Below are positions 41,572-51,735 of a stretch of DNA of 64,000 nucleotides, one piece after another. The translations under genes were made by a program, and so were the position numbers. Position 1 is the first letter of the stretch; every line of letters begins with the position of its first letter. Origin of the DNA: Vreelandella nigrificans (GTDB taxonomy: Bacteria; Pseudomonadota; Gammaproteobacteria; Pseudomonadales; Halomonadaceae); assembly GCF_002374315.1 (NCBI RefSeq), contig NZ_NWUX01000002.1, positions 423,345 to 487,344 of the forward strand, given 5' to 3'. Below the pieces are notes generated by a model. It was given only the letters and a program-made list of their open reading frames with translations. It was not told the origin of the DNA and made no database searches.

Positions 41572-44500
41572 TTAACGTGGACTCCAACGAAGGTCTAGCG
41601 TGCACGGTAGCTCTTGGTTGAGCATTTCAGCTTTAGGTGCTTGATAGCCATGGCGATGTCCGCTGTCGCTAAATCTACCTAGGCGCCGCGCTTCCGCTTC
41701 AAAGGCGTTCACAGGAAATGTGTCAAAACCGCGGCCGGTTGGGTGAACCACATGGTAAGTGCAGCCCGCCACCGAACGTTGGTTCCAGGTGTCAATAATG
41801 TCAAACACTAATGGAGCATGAATGGGGATTTGCGGGTGCAGCGCGGAAGGTGGTTGCCAAGCACGGTAGCGCACGCCTGCTACTGCTTCCCCGTTACGTC
41901 CAGTAGCAGCTAATGGAACTTGACGACCATTACAGGTCACCATATAGCGGTCGCCGCTCATACCGTTAACTTTGACCTCTAGGCGCTCAACCGATGAGTC
42001 CACATAGCGCGCGGTTCCTCCAGCGGTGGCCTCCTCACCCAGTACATGCCATGGCTCAATGGCTTGGCGAAGCTCAATATTGAGCATTGGGGTATGTAGC
42101 CGTCCATGCACCGGGAAGCGGAAATCTAAAAAGGGTGCGAACCACGCAAGCTCAAAATTGAAGCCGTGATTGCGTAGATCGCTGAGTACATCGCTTAAGT
42201 CTTCCCACAGGTAGTGGGGTAGCATCCAACGGTCTTGAAGTGCACTGCCCCAGCGTACTGGCTTTGCTCGGTAGGGTGTCTTCCAGCAGCGGGCAACCAG
42301 GGCACGAATCAGAAGCATCTGCATTAGACCCATGCGTGCATGGGGCGGCATTTCAAAGCCCCGCAGCTCTAAAAGCCCAAGGCGTCCACTATCGCTATCT
42401 GGCGAGTAGAGCTTATCGATACAGAATTCAGCACGGTGGGTGTTGCCGGTCAAGTCGGTGAGCAGGTGGCGCAGTAGGCGGTCTACCAGCCAAGGCTGAA
42501 CAACCTCACCTTCAGGCATCTGTTGCAGAGCGATTTCTAACTCGTAAAGCGCTTCGTGGCGGGCCTCATCCACCCTGGGAGCTTGGCTGGTGGGGCCAAT
42601 AAAGAGGCCTGCAAACAGGTAGGAGAGACTAGGGTGGTGCTGCCAATACGTGACTAGGCTGGCCAGCAGGTCCGGCCGGCGCAGAAACGGCGAGTCATCT
42701 GGTGTAATGCCTCCAAGGGTTACATGGTTACCGCCGCCGGTACCGGTATGGCGGCCATCTAACATGAACTTTTCGGTGCCCAGGCGTGCCAAGCGGGCCT
42801 CATCGTACAACCGCTCGGTTTGGGCGACTAAGGTTTTCCAGCTGGCCGCGGGCATGATGTTAACTTCAATGACGCCGGGGTCAGGGGTGATCTGGAAGCT
42901 TTCCAGACGCGGATCGCGAGGCGGTGGGTAGCCCTCTATCATCACCGGGCAGCGCAACGAGCGAGCACACTCTTCAATGCTGCTGATAAGGTCTAGGTAG
43001 TGCTCCAGTTGGGTAAGTGGCGGCAGGAAAATATGTAAACGCCCATCGCGCGGCTCAATACACAGGCTGGTGTGGATGACTTTGTGTTCGCGGTCACCCT
43101 CGGCGTTGGGTTGCTGCTGGACCGCCTCTCCTTCAGGGTGGCTGTGGCTGGGGTGAAGGCTTTGGCCCTGGCGTTCGGCAGTGCTAAAGCGGTGTTGTTC
43201 GGCGTTACGTCTAGCCACTTCACCGTGAATATCGCCAATATCTGGGCGGGGTGCAAAGAGCGATTGGGGTTGTGGCTGATCCTTCGGGGCGGCCCATGGC
43301 AGCGCAGAAAGCGGTAGCCGCAGACCCATGGGCGAATCTCCAGGCACTAGAAATAAGTGGTCGCGCTTGAGTGGCCAGCGTCCGCTCTCCCAGCGGTGTG
43401 ACTGAGCAATAGAGTGTCGCAGCGGCAGGGCGTAGCCCACTGGTGCGCCTAAATCCTGTTCCAACAAGCGGGCAAGGCGCTGACGTTCAGCATCATCTTT
43501 TAAGTTCGCTTTGCGTGGATCAACGCTTACGGGCAATGTTTGTTCTTTCCACAGGTAGTAGTAGGCGTCTTCAAATGCGGGTATCCAGTGGCGTGGCGCT
43601 AAGCCTAGTTGCTCACTTAGGGCATGAGTAAAGCGCTGAGCCATAGCATCATCAACAGTGACCTGAGGCGCACCTTCCATGCAGGCCAACCACTTGGGGG
43701 CGCGCCATAGTGGCACGCCATCTTTACGCCAGTAGCAGGCGAGCGCCCAGCGGGGCAGAGGCTCGCCGGGGTACCATTTGCCTTGCTGCTGTTGAATGAC
43801 ACTGCCTTCGGCGTAGGCAGCCTGCAGGCGGGTTAGCAGCGCTTCTGCACGCTCGCGTTTGTGGTCGCCCAGTGCATCAGTATTCCACTGAGGGCTTTCC
43901 ATGTCATCGACGGAAACAAACGTTGGCTCGCCACCCATAGTGAGGCGAACATCTTGCTGGTTGAGCTCGCTATCTACCTGATCGCCCAACTGCAGAATTT
44001 GTTGCCACTGTTGATCGCTATATGGCTTGGTGACCCGTGAGTCTTCATGGATGCGCTCAATGCTCATCTCAACGTTAAACTCAACCTCACATTTATCGGA
44101 AAAGCCGGTAATAGCGGCGGCACTGCCAGTAGTAGGCGTTGCCGCTAAGGGGATATGGCCCTCGCCGGCAAATAAGCCGGAGGTGGGATCAAGCCCTACC
44201 CAGCCAGCCCCTGGTAAAAACACCTCTGTCCAGGCGTGTAGGTCAGTAAAGTCGACCTCGGTGCCGCTAGGGCCATCCAGGGCTTTGACATCGGGAGTGA
44301 GCTGAATCAAATAGCCAGATACAAAGCGTGCAGCGAGGCCTAGGTGTCGCAGTATCTGTACTAACAGCCAAGCACTGTCTCGGCAGGAACCGCTGCCCAG
44401 AGTTAAGGTCTCTTCGCAGCTCTGTACCCCTGGCTCCATACGCACCAGGTAGCTGATGTCATGCTGCAGGCGTTGGTTAAGAGCCACGAGAAAATCAACA

Positions 44501-44922
44501 CTTGTCGTGGGCTCTCTGGAAACACCCTTTAACCACTCCAGCAGATAAGGTCCCGCTTCGGTTACTTCAAGATAAGGGCCTAACTCGTTGTGTAGCTCTT
44601 CGGTGTAGGAAAAAGGAATTTTTTGGGCGATATCATCTAGGAAGAAATCGAACGGATTAATTACCGTCATTGGTGCGATAAGCTCGACGGCAATGGTTAG
44701 TTCTTTACGTGGCTCAGGAAAAACAAGGCGTGCATTAAAGTTACCGAATGGGTCCTGCTGCCAGTTTAAATAGTGGTCGTTACCAGAAATATTGAGCGAA
44801 TACGCCTCAATATGTGTGCGGCAGTGGGGCGCTGGACGCAAGCGAACAACATGTGGAGATAATTTAACCGGTCGGTCAAAGTGATACGTTGTACGGTGAT
44901 GCAAAGCAACGCGTATGGTCAT
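41572..44922 (-). CDS. Transglutaminase with DUF2126 domain
   Basis: 1116 residues. Residues 1-290 are a bacterial transglutaminase-like domain with Cys180 in GSGSCRDSAW, His229 in DLHAWTEVF and Asp245 in LDPTSG. From about 300 to the end runs the DUF2126 region, with conserved stretches LTMGGEPTFVS and DGRHTGTGGGNHVTLGG. DUF2126 is related to glutamine-synthetase/amidoligase-type folds in published predictions of this gene cluster. It heads the minus-strand operon followed by the fused ATP-grasp/alpha-E gene and a second transglutaminase. It is predicted to act on a peptide; no substrate is known. Confidence 0.9.
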   Translation of the reverse strand: MTIRVALHHRTTYHFDRPVKLSPHVVRLRPAPHCRTHIEAYSLNISGNDHYLNWQQDPFGNFNARLVFPEPRKELTIAVELIAPMTVINPFDFFLDDIAQKIPFSYTEELHNELGPYLEVTEAGPYLLEWLKGVSREPTTSVDFLVALNQRLQHDISYLVRMEPGVQSCEETLTLGSGSCRDSAWLLVQILRHLGLAARFVSGYLIQLTPDVKALDGPSGTEVDFTDLHAWTEVFLPGAGWVGLDPTSGLFAGEGHIPLAATPTTGSAAAITGFSDKCEVEFNVEMSIERIHEDSRVTKPYSDQQWQQILQLGDQVDSELNQQDVRLTMGGEPTFVSVDDMESPQWNTDALGDHKRERAEALLTRLQAAYAEGSVIQQQQGKWYPGEPLPRWALACYWRKDGVPLWRAPKWLACMEGAPQVTVDDAMAQRFTHALSEQLGLAPRHWIPAFEDAYYYLWKEQTLPVSVDPRKANLKDDAERQRLARLLEQDLGAPVGYALPLRHSIAQSHRWESGRWPLKRDHLFLVPGDSPMGLRLPLSALPWAAPKDQPQPQSLFAPRPDIGDIHGEVARRNAEQHRFSTAERQGQSLHPSHSHPEGEAVQQQPNAEGDREHKVIHTSLCIEPRDGRLHIFLPPLTQLEHYLDLISSIEECARSLRCPVMIEGYPPPRDPRLESFQITPDPGVIEVNIMPAASWKTLVAQTERLYDEARLARLGTEKFMLDGRHTGTGGGNHVTLGGITPDDSPFLRRPDLLASLVTYWQHHPSLSYLFAGLFIGPTSQAPRVDEARHEALYELEIALQQMPEGEVVQPWLVDRLLRHLLTDLTGNTHRAEFCIDKLYSPDSDSGRLGLLELRGFEMPPHARMGLMQMLLIRALVARCWKTPYRAKPVRWGSALQDRWMLPHYLWEDLSDVLSDLRNHGFNFELAWFAPFLDFRFPVHGRLHTPMLNIELRQAIEPWHVLGEEATAGGTARYVDSSVERLEVKVNGMSGDRYMVTCNGRQVPLAATGRNGEAVAGVRYRAWQPPSALHPQIPIHAPLVFDIIDTWNQRSVAGCTYHVVHPTGRGFDTFPVNAFEAEARRLGRFSDSGHRHGYQAPKAEMLNQELPCTLDLRWSPR

Positions 44923-45361
44923 GTGACAGCCTCAGAGGTAAGCCATTATCAACCGATATAACGCTTAGTTAACATCGGTTAAAAAAGTTATGTACCTGAA
45001 GTATCGTTCCAGTTGCTTTTTTTTGCAGCTGCAATATTGGTAAAGGCGTTTAAGAAGTGTGGAAAATTAATAATGAGCTAAAGCAGTGTTTTGCTTGCAC
45101 CTAAAAAGTGCTTTGTTGGCAGTCTTTTTTTGAGAATCACCAAGATGGTGCGTTTATCTGCTATTGAAAACAAAGCTCTTACTTAGCGATGCATAAAAGC
45201 GTTGAAATAACGCGAAATATGGTACGTATTTTGCCTAATTACATGTGTAGTTAACTGTAAGTGTTGCTCGTACGTTTAGTTGGTTGAGTAGTTTAAGCGC
45301 GGCAGGCCTACCCTACGTTTAAGGAAGCTGTCACTTCCACCCCGGAGCCAGGAGAGCGCCC
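44923..45361. other. Divergent promoter region of the two ATP-grasp operons
   Basis: 439 bp between the start of the minus-strand transglutaminase operon and the plus-strand ATP-grasp gene. It is AT-rich and should hold both promoters. I see no clear operator palindrome or small gene. Confidence 0.5.
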
Positions 45362-46846
45362 ATGAGCCAAGTGAATTGGAATAACTATGCGTGCCGTGAC
45401 TTTTATGACGAGCTGCTAGCGGCGCCAGGGCAGCCACGTGCATCGGCAGATGAGCTTTGCAATATGCTGGCACGGTTTAGTGCCGAGGAGTTAGCCGAAC
45501 GTAAAACGGCGGCTGAAATTGCTATTCGTACCATGGGGATAACATTTACCGTCTATTCAGAAGGGGCAATGATTGATCGCGCTTGGCCTTTCGATATTGT
45601 GCCAAGAATTATATCAGCCAGTGAATGGCGCAAAACCGAGGCAGGTTTAAAGCAGCGCGTACAAGCACTTAATTTATTTATTGATGATCTTTATCACGAC
45701 CAAAAGGTGATTAAAGACAAGGTATTACCTGCTGAAGTTCTAGCTCAGTCAGTTAACTTTCGTCCACAATGCGTAGGTATAAATCCACCCCACGGAGTAT
45801 GGGCACACATTTGTGGCTCAGATTTAGTGCGCGGTGGTGATGGCACGTTGTATGTTTTAGAAGATAACTTGCGTATTCCCTCAGGTGTTTCCTACATGCT
45901 GGAAAACCGCAACGTGACCAAGCGTGTATTACCTGAACTGTTTGCTTCGGGAAAAATCCTGCCCGTTGATGATTATGTTGCCCATCTATATGACATGTTG
46001 GCGGCGATGTCGCCACGCCCCGGAGACGACCCTCAAGTTGTGGTACTAACCCCCGGTATATACAACTCTGCTTATTTTGAGCACGCTTACCTTGCCCAGC
46101 AAATGGGGGTTGAATTGGTTCAGGGCAGTGATCTACTGGTGGATGATGAAGATGTGGTTTATATGCGCACCGTTGAGGGAATGCGCCGTGTCGACGTTAT
46201 TTACCGCAGGATAGATGACGAGTTCCTTGATCCTGAAGCATTCAATTCAGACTCTATGCTCGGCGTGGCTGGCTTAATGCGTTCCTGGCGGGCGGGTAAG
46301 GTTGCATTGGCAAATGCTCCTGGGGCGGGGGTTGCTGATGACAAAGTCGTTTATGCCTTTGTACCTGAAATAATTAAGTATTATCTGGATCAGGAGCCGC
46401 TGCTACCCAATGTGCCGAGCTACCTGTGTATGTTCGAAGATGACCGTAAATACGTGTTAGAGCATTTGGATGAGTTGGTGGTAAAACCCGCAAATGAGTC
46501 TGGAGGGTACGGTATGTTGATCGGGCCTCGCTCCACTAAAGAGACGCGTAATGAGTTTGCCCGGTTAATTAAAGCCAACCCGCGTAACTATATGGCCCAG
46601 CCTACGTTAGCGCTTTCGACAACGCCGACGCTTGCCAATGGCTTACCGCAGCCCCGCCATGTTGACCTTCGTCCGTTTATTCTGTCTGGACCGGAAACCC
46701 ATGTAACCACTGGAGGATTAACCCGGGTAGCGCTAGTGGAAGGTTCGTTGGTAGTGAACTCTTCCCAGGGAGGTGGCAGCAAAGATACCTGGATAGTGGA
46801 AACCGATGAGAATGCGGCGCCTGCCGCTGAACAGACAGGAGTCTAG
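45362..46846 (+). CDS. Circularly permuted type 2 ATP-grasp protein
   Basis: 494 residues with a good GGAGAG box. Family landmarks: YFEHAYLAQQMGVELVQGSDL, VDVIYRRIDDEFLDPEAF, then YVLEHLDELVVKPANESGGYG, where the Lys of VVKP is the expected nucleotide contact, and VDLRPFILSG near the end. Such enzymes are predicted to ligate amino acids or peptides using ATP. The alpha-E gene follows after 4 bp. Unlike the fused copy at 39074 this one is complete. Confidence 0.92.
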   Translation: MSQVNWNNYACRDFYDELLAAPGQPRASADELCNMLARFSAEELAERKTAAEIAIRTMGITFTVYSEGAMIDRAWPFDIVPRIISASEWRKTEAGLKQRVQALNLFIDDLYHDQKVIKDKVLPAEVLAQSVNFRPQCVGINPPHGVWAHICGSDLVRGGDGTLYVLEDNLRIPSGVSYMLENRNVTKRVLPELFASGKILPVDDYVAHLYDMLAAMSPRPGDDPQVVVLTPGIYNSAYFEHAYLAQQMGVELVQGSDLLVDDEDVVYMRTVEGMRRVDVIYRRIDDEFLDPEAFNSDSMLGVAGLMRSWRAGKVALANAPGAGVADDKVVYAFVPEIIKYYLDQEPLLPNVPSYLCMFEDDRKYVLEHLDELVVKPANESGGYGMLIGPRSTKETRNEFARLIKANPRNYMAQPTLALSTTPTLANGLPQPRHVDLRPFILSGPETHVTTGGLTRVALVEGSLVVNSSQGGGSKDTWIVETDENAAPAAEQTGV

Positions 46847-46850
46847 CGCC

Positions 46851-47849
46851 ATGCTGTCACGTGTAGCTGAAAACCTTTACTGGATGGCGCGCTACATTGA
46901 GCGGGCCGAAGATACCGCTCGACTACTGAGCGTGAATAGCCACTTGATGCTGGATTTGCCGCGCCACTTACCTCTTGGTTGGGCGCCATTAATTGAAATG
47001 ACCGGCACGTTAGAAGCATTTAACGCTCGCCATACCAGCTTTGATGAGCGCAGCGTGGTGTACTTTTTATGCGCTGATGCACAAAACAGCAGCTCAATTC
47101 TCTCGGCGTTGGCCAGTGCCCGGGAAAATCTGCGCACCACCCGAGATGTAGTGCCTCGCGAGATTTGGGAAGAGGTCAACCAGCTCTATCTAAACGTTGC
47201 AGACCATGCTGAAAATAGCGTTAGCCCACGGCGCAGGGATGCGTTTTTGAAAAACGTTATTCGTGGTTGCCAGACCCTAACTGGATTAATAGAAGGGACA
47301 CTAAGCCATGGCCCGGCGCGCACTTTTATTGAGTTGGGTCGTCAGCTTGAACGGGCGGATATGACGACGCGTATCGTTGATGTTCGTTCAGCAAGTTTGT
47401 TGCCTCAGAACCCAGAGGAGCTGCTGCCTTTTGAGAACCTGCAGTGGATGAGCGTGTTGAAATCGCTAACGGCTTATCAAATGTATCGTCAGCAAGTGCG
47501 GTTACGGGTACGCGGGCCAGATGTGCTGCGCTTTTTACTTCAGGATCCGAACCTACCGCGTTCGATTGCTTGCAGTTTGGAAACTCTGGGCCATGAGTTG
47601 CAGCTGCTGCCACGCCAAGATCGGGTGGTGGCGACAGTGTCACTGGTGCGCGCCGACGTGGTTGACGCCGATATTCAGGCACTCGCCCACTCGCCGAGTA
47701 AACTGCACGCTTTCGTAGATGAACTGCAGATTGGTTTTGCCGCTATTCACGATACGTTAAGTGCTACCTATTTCGTGAATAGCGAAGGGGTGCCTCGGGT
47801 GACTCAGCGCCAATCCCAGAGCCACACAGGGGACCATGACAACGATTAA
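46851..47849 (+). CDS. Alpha-E domain protein
   Basis: 332 residues from ATG 46851 with an ACAGGAG box; the frame opening at 46806 overlaps the previous gene and is not used. The start MLSRVAENLYWMARYIERAEDTARLL is diagnostic of the all-helical alpha-E family, which always accompanies circularly permuted ATP-grasp enzymes. Its biochemical role is unknown. The same domain is fused to the second ATP-grasp at 39074. Translation is probably coupled to the gene before it. Confidence 0.92.
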   Translation: MLSRVAENLYWMARYIERAEDTARLLSVNSHLMLDLPRHLPLGWAPLIEMTGTLEAFNARHTSFDERSVVYFLCADAQNSSSILSALASARENLRTTRDVVPREIWEEVNQLYLNVADHAENSVSPRRRDAFLKNVIRGCQTLTGLIEGTLSHGPARTFIELGRQLERADMTTRIVDVRSASLLPQNPEELLPFENLQWMSVLKSLTAYQMYRQQVRLRVRGPDVLRFLLQDPNLPRSIACSLETLGHELQLLPRQDRVVATVSLVRADVVDADIQALAHSPSKLHAFVDELQIGFAAIHDTLSATYFVNSEGVPRVTQRQSQSHTGDHDND

Positions 47850-47882
47850 GTTCGCATTATTTATAGGCGATAAAGACACGGT

Positions 47883-48941
47883 TTAGGCGTTAAAGCTGGT
47901 GTTTGCACGCTTTACTAATGTGTGCACATACGCCAGCTTATCGCACACTGTAGGAGCAATCACCCCGGGCGCTAAGTCCAGTAGGCCCATATCCCGGTTT
48001 AACTCATTCACAGCCAACCCTACTTGGTGAAAGGCTAGCAGCATACTATTCAGCGTGCCGTCATACTCCGCACGGGAAAGCCCCATATGAAGCGCAGTAT
48101 CCAACACTGCCACCATATCCAGATAAAACGCGAAGGTTTCTGCGAAGTCCTCCCAAGGGTGCATGGATGCGTAAGCGGATATGAAGCGAGTTGGCCAATC
48201 GGCAGGTGCACCTTGCTGATAGTACTGCTCTAGCGCATCTGCATAAGTCGGGCAGCTATGATCACCAAATACTTGTCGGCAAACATCTTCCTCAAGACCT
48301 TTTATTAGTAAATCCCAATAGTAGTGTCCAATTTCATGGCGAAAATGACCAATTAATGTGCGGTGGGATTCGTTCATATCAACGCGTAAGCGTTCGCGTT
48401 CAACGTCATCGGCTTCTTTAACGTTGATGGTGATATGACCGTTAGCGTGTCCGGTATACACCTTCTCTTGACTGGCTGTTGAGCGCCAAAGCCCTTGGTC
48501 GGGTAAGGCGTCCGCCATAAATGAAAAGCTTAACGGCACACGAATATTTTCTCCTTCTATGCCATGGGGCAGTTTCAATAAATCCAACGTGTGGAATAGC
48601 CGTCGCTTAGCTGCTTCCAGGGCCGCCCAGCGCTCGCGGTTACCGATAATATCAAGGTCCGGAATGACATCGTTATAGCGGCAACAGTCACATAGTGTAT
48701 CCGCGTGGCCTTCTGCCATGACGACCATACGATTACATACATTCTCTACTGCGTAGTTATGGCACTTCATCAGAGCCACGCCACAGTTTTTATTGGTGCA
48801 GCGGTAGCCACCACCCGTCAGCGGTTCTAGCGCCACAATATTGGTACATGCAGGGCACCAGCCAACTTCAGACTCGCAGGCCAGGCAGTGAGTGTTTTCA
48901 AAAAACAGCGCATTGCCGCAGCGGCAGCTAAATGTCTGCAT
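47883..48941 (-). CDS. Zinc-binding metallopeptidase with zinc-ribbon N terminus
   Basis: 352 residues with an AAGGAGG box. The first 90 residues carry paired cysteines (C-x-C-GN, CLAC, CPAC, CTNKNC, CDCC) consistent with zinc ribbons. The catalytic motif HEIGH (His202-Glu203, His206) lies in GHFRHEIGHYYWD, and a downstream Glu in PWEDFAETFAFYLD could be the third ligand. This is the putative zinc-binding peptidase family (DUF2248-like) that often neighbours ATP-grasp/alpha-E/transglutaminase genes. It converges on the alpha-E gene with 33 bp between stops. Confidence 0.85.
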   Translation of the reverse strand: MQTFSCRCGNALFFENTHCLACESEVGWCPACTNIVALEPLTGGGYRCTNKNCGVALMKCHNYAVENVCNRMVVMAEGHADTLCDCCRYNDVIPDLDIIGNRERWAALEAAKRRLFHTLDLLKLPHGIEGENIRVPLSFSFMADALPDQGLWRSTASQEKVYTGHANGHITINVKEADDVERERLRVDMNESHRTLIGHFRHEIGHYYWDLLIKGLEEDVCRQVFGDHSCPTYADALEQYYQQGAPADWPTRFISAYASMHPWEDFAETFAFYLDMVAVLDTALHMGLSRAEYDGTLNSMLLAFHQVGLAVNELNRDMGLLDLAPGVIAPTVCDKLAYVHTLVKRANTSFNA

Positions 48942-49092
48942 GGGTGCCTCCTTGTATGATGGCCGAGCCTGTCCTGTAGGGATCGCTCAGCGTCGCTAAC
49001 ACTTGGCTGTACTGTCAGCATAGCGATGGGGTAAGCGCGATGGAAAGACTAATTACCGGCGCGAGTAAGATATTCCTTGTACCAAGTGGTAG

Positions 49093-49110
49093 GTTGACGT
49101 TTACGTCAAC
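49093..49110. promoter_or_regulatory. LiuR-like palindromic operator before mmsA
   Basis: GTTGACGTTTACGTCAAC is a perfect 8-bp palindrome around TT, 66 bp before the mmsA start. It resembles the motif reported for the MerR-family regulator LiuR of branched-chain amino-acid catabolism. Since mmsA acts in valine breakdown, this fits, but the regulator gene is not in the window. Confidence 0.55.
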
Positions 49111-49176
49111 TTGCTGATATACCCTAGAGGCTCTCAATTAGATTCCATAACAAACACAACCTTGAGGAATAGCGCT

Positions 49177-50673
49177 ATGTCTGTTCGCGAAATACCGATG
49201 TATATCGATGGTCAGCCAGTCATGTCCCAAAGCCAGGATTGGCGGGATGTGGTGAATCCGGCAACACAGGAAGTCGTTGCCAGAGTACCTTTCTGTACCG
49301 CAGAAGAAGTTGAACGTGCCATCGCGAGTGCTAAAGCAGCCTTCAAACAGTGGCGTAAAGTACCGCTTGGTAAGCGTATGCGAATCATGCTGAAGCTCCA
49401 GGCGCTAATCCGTGAGAATACTGCTGAATTGGCCGCACTGATCACTGAAGAGCATGGTAAAACATTGCCTGATGCAGAAGGTGAAGTAGGGCGCGGCCTT
49501 GAAGTGGTCGAGCACGCATGCTCGATTACCTCGCTACAGCTAGGGGAGCTGGCTGAAAACGCCGCCAATGAAGTCGATGTTTACACCATGCACCAGCCGC
49601 TTGGTGTTGGTGCAGGTATTACCGCGTTTAACTTCCCCATTATGTTGCCCTGCTTTATGTTCCCTCTGGCAATTGCCACTGGTAATACCTTTGTTTTGAA
49701 GCCATCTGAGCAGGACCCAAGCTCCACCATGCGATTGGTAGAGCTTGCCCACGAGGCGGGCATCCCTGCGGGTGTATTAAATGTTGTGCATGGCGGTCCA
49801 GATGTTGCCAATCAAATTGCCGATCACCAGGATATCAAAGCACTCTCATTTATCGGCTCTAGCCATGTTGGCTCTTTGCTCTATAACCGTGCTGCCGCTG
49901 CGGGCAAACGCATGCAAGCCATGATGGGGGCGAAAAACCACTGCGTAGTGATGCCCGATGCAAATCGCAGCCAGGCAATTGATAGTCTACTTGGGTCGGC
50001 ATTTGGAGCAGCGGGCCAGCGCTGTATGGCCAACTCTGTCGTCGTGTTGGTAGGTGAAGCACGTGAGTGGTTGAAAGATATCGAAGAGGGGGCGCGTAGC
50101 ATGAAAGTAGGGCCGGGTACCCAACGTGATGCGGACCTAGGCCCAGTGGTATCACCACAGGCAAAAGAGCGCGTAGAGCGACTTATTACTGCTGGTGAAA
50201 AGGAGGGCGCTACACTGCTAGTCGATGGTCGTGGCTATACGGTAGAGGGCTACCCTGAAGGAAACTTTGTTGGACCAACGCTATTCGCTGATGTAACGGC
50301 AGATATGACCATTTATCGGGAGGAGATCTTCGGTCCCGTTCTGTGTGTGGTAAGTGTGGAAACCCTGGATGAGGCAATCGACTTTATTAACGCCAATCCC
50401 AATGGCAACGGTACCTCGATTTTTACTAACTCCGGTTGGATAGCACGACGGTTTGAAACTGATATTGATGTCGGCCAGATAGGGATTAACGTACCCATTC
50501 CTGTGCCGGTGGCCTACTTCAGCTTTACTGGTTCGCGGGCATCTAAGCTTGGCGATCTGGGGCCAAATGGCAAACAGGCAATTGCTTTCTGGACGCAGAC
50601 TAAAACGGTTACTGCCCGCTGGTTTGAGCCGGAAAATGTCTCTAGCGGTATCAATAGCACTATTTCACTTTAA
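49177..50673 (+). CDS. mmsA: CoA-acylating methylmalonate-semialdehyde dehydrogenase
   Basis: 498 residues from ATG 49177; the frame starting at 49111 overlaps the operator and is not used. The aldehyde-dehydrogenase fold shows the catalytic Cys283 in GAAGQRCMA and the NAD-binding segment [23 protein letters not shown]. The C-terminal stretch [11 protein letters not shown] is typical of MmsA, and the usual general-base Glu is not in the standard LELGG context, as expected for CoA-acylating members. It converts methylmalonate semialdehyde (valine) or malonate semialdehyde to propionyl- or acetyl-CoA with NAD. It appears monocistronic; a terminator follows. Confidence 0.92.
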   Translation: MSVREIPMYIDGQPVMSQSQDWRDVVNPATQEVVARVPFCTAEEVERAIASAKAAFKQWRKVPLGKRMRIMLKLQALIRENTAELAALITEEHGKTLPDAEGEVGRGLEVVEHACSITSLQLGELAENAANEVDVYTMHQPLGVGAGITAFNFPIMLPCFMFPLAIATGNTFVLKPSEQDPSSTMRLVELAHEAGIPAGVLNVVHGGPDVANQIADHQDIKALSFIGSSHVGSLLYNRAAAAGKRMQAMMGAKNHCVVMPDANRSQAIDSLLGSAFGAAGQRCMANSVVVLVGEAREWLKDIEEGARSMKVGPGTQRDADLGPVVSPQAKERVERLITAGEKEGATLLVDGRGYTVEGYPEGNFVGPTLFADVTADMTIYREEIFGPVLCVVSVETLDEAIDFINANPNGNGTSIFTNSGWIARRFETDIDVGQIGINVPIPVPVAYFSFTGSRASKLGDLGPNGKQAIAFWTQTKTVTARWFEPENVSSGINSTISL

Positions 50674-50715
50674 ATTGCCGATAGAAGTAGCGTTAACCTA
50701 GTCGAGCATGAGGCA

Positions 50716-50758
50716 AGACCCCCGCAGAGTGCGATAAAGAGCGCAGGCGGGGTTTCTT
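50716..50758. terminator. Terminator after mmsA
   Basis: GACCCCCGC and GCGGGGTTTC flank an 18-21-base middle that itself can pair (GTGCG/GCGC). The T-rich tail follows on the plus strand, and AGACC on the other side allows partial use on the minus strand. It separates mmsA from the convergent hypothetical gene. A 14-bp tandem repeat (CCAGCTGTTAACTA) follows at 50776-50803. Confidence 0.7.
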
Positions 50759-50833
50759 GCTATGCTTTGTGTCTGCCAGCTGTTAACTACCAGCTGTTAA
50801 CTGCTAACTAAAATTAAGCTAAAAGCAGTGGTG

Positions 50834-51526
50834 TTAAAAATCATCAAACAGCGGCAGGCTTTTTTCAAATAACTGTTCGATGGGGCCAAGTTGGCTTTCA
50901 TGCATGACTAATAGAGAGGGTGTGTCTTTCACATGCTCGCGCAAGGGAACAAGCAAAGCGAACTCACCCTCTTCAAGATGGAACTCGTGGATTTCACGCA
51001 GGCCGTGAGGTGTTTCGCACTGAGAACAGCGATACGTGTCGTCTTCACCGTAGACTAAGCGGTGATACATTTTAAACAGCGTATAGAGGGCTAACCCGCC
51101 TTCAAAATCAGGCCAGTGTGCTGGGGTTTCGCGGATATCTGGTGTGAGGGTTTTACCCCCGGCTTCAGCGTCAGCAATCGCATCGGCCAGCGGTGCTGCA
51201 AGAATTGCCGTAGTGCTGGCAGGCAGTGGTGAGTTTTGGCGAGCCGCGTGCTCAAAATCGCTAACGACAGCGCGGAAATCATTCAGGGTCCGTAGTGCGT
51301 AGTCTATATGCTGTAGGTCATCGGGTTCGAAGCTGCCGTTCTCCCACCCATGGATAACGCGGAGTGTTACTTGGCCTCGGCTCATTGGGCGAACAAGCAG
51401 CAGGTGTAGCGCGGTACGGATGTGCATTTGCCGCTCGTCTGCGTCGTTTTCGAATGCACGGTAAGGCTCGGCAAATAGTTCGTGTAGTCGCCCTTGTGTA
51501 TGCTCTTTTGCTTCGGCGTTCTGCAT
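50834..51526 (-). CDS. Hypothetical protein with a possible zinc site
   Basis: 230 residues, soluble, acidic, without signal peptide or membrane segment. A CSQCETPHG motif near residue 167 suggests a half zinc-finger-type pair. The early part, RGQVTLRVIHGWENGSFEPDDLQHIDYALRTL (core VIHGWENGSFEPDDL), reads like an XRE-type regulatory segment, but no full HTH is certain. I do not recognise the family. Confidence 0.7.
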   Translation of the reverse strand: MQNAEAKEHTQGRLHELFAEPYRAFENDADERQMHIRTALHLLLVRPMSRGQVTLRVIHGWENGSFEPDDLQHIDYALRTLNDFRAVVSDFEHAARQNSPLPASTTAILAAPLADAIADAEAGGKTLTPDIRETPAHWPDFEGGLALYTLFKMYHRLVYGEDDTYRCSQCETPHGLREIHEFHLEEGEFALLVPLREHVKDTPSLLVMHESQLGPIEQLFEKSLPLFDDF

Positions 51527-51735
51527 AGCATTTTCCCTCTGGTTTCCCTTTTTACCGAGCTGTTTTAAACATGCTGTGCACGGCTTTAATGTGATTATTA
51601 GTCTTGAAGTATGGCGAGCGAGTCCAATGATTGATAGTCGCTTTGTATAGTATTTTGTGGCAGAACCATTTGGTCGCTTGCCCCATTGGTGTGGATCCTA
51701 AACTAACCTCACAGTAAAATAACTAAGGTGAATAC

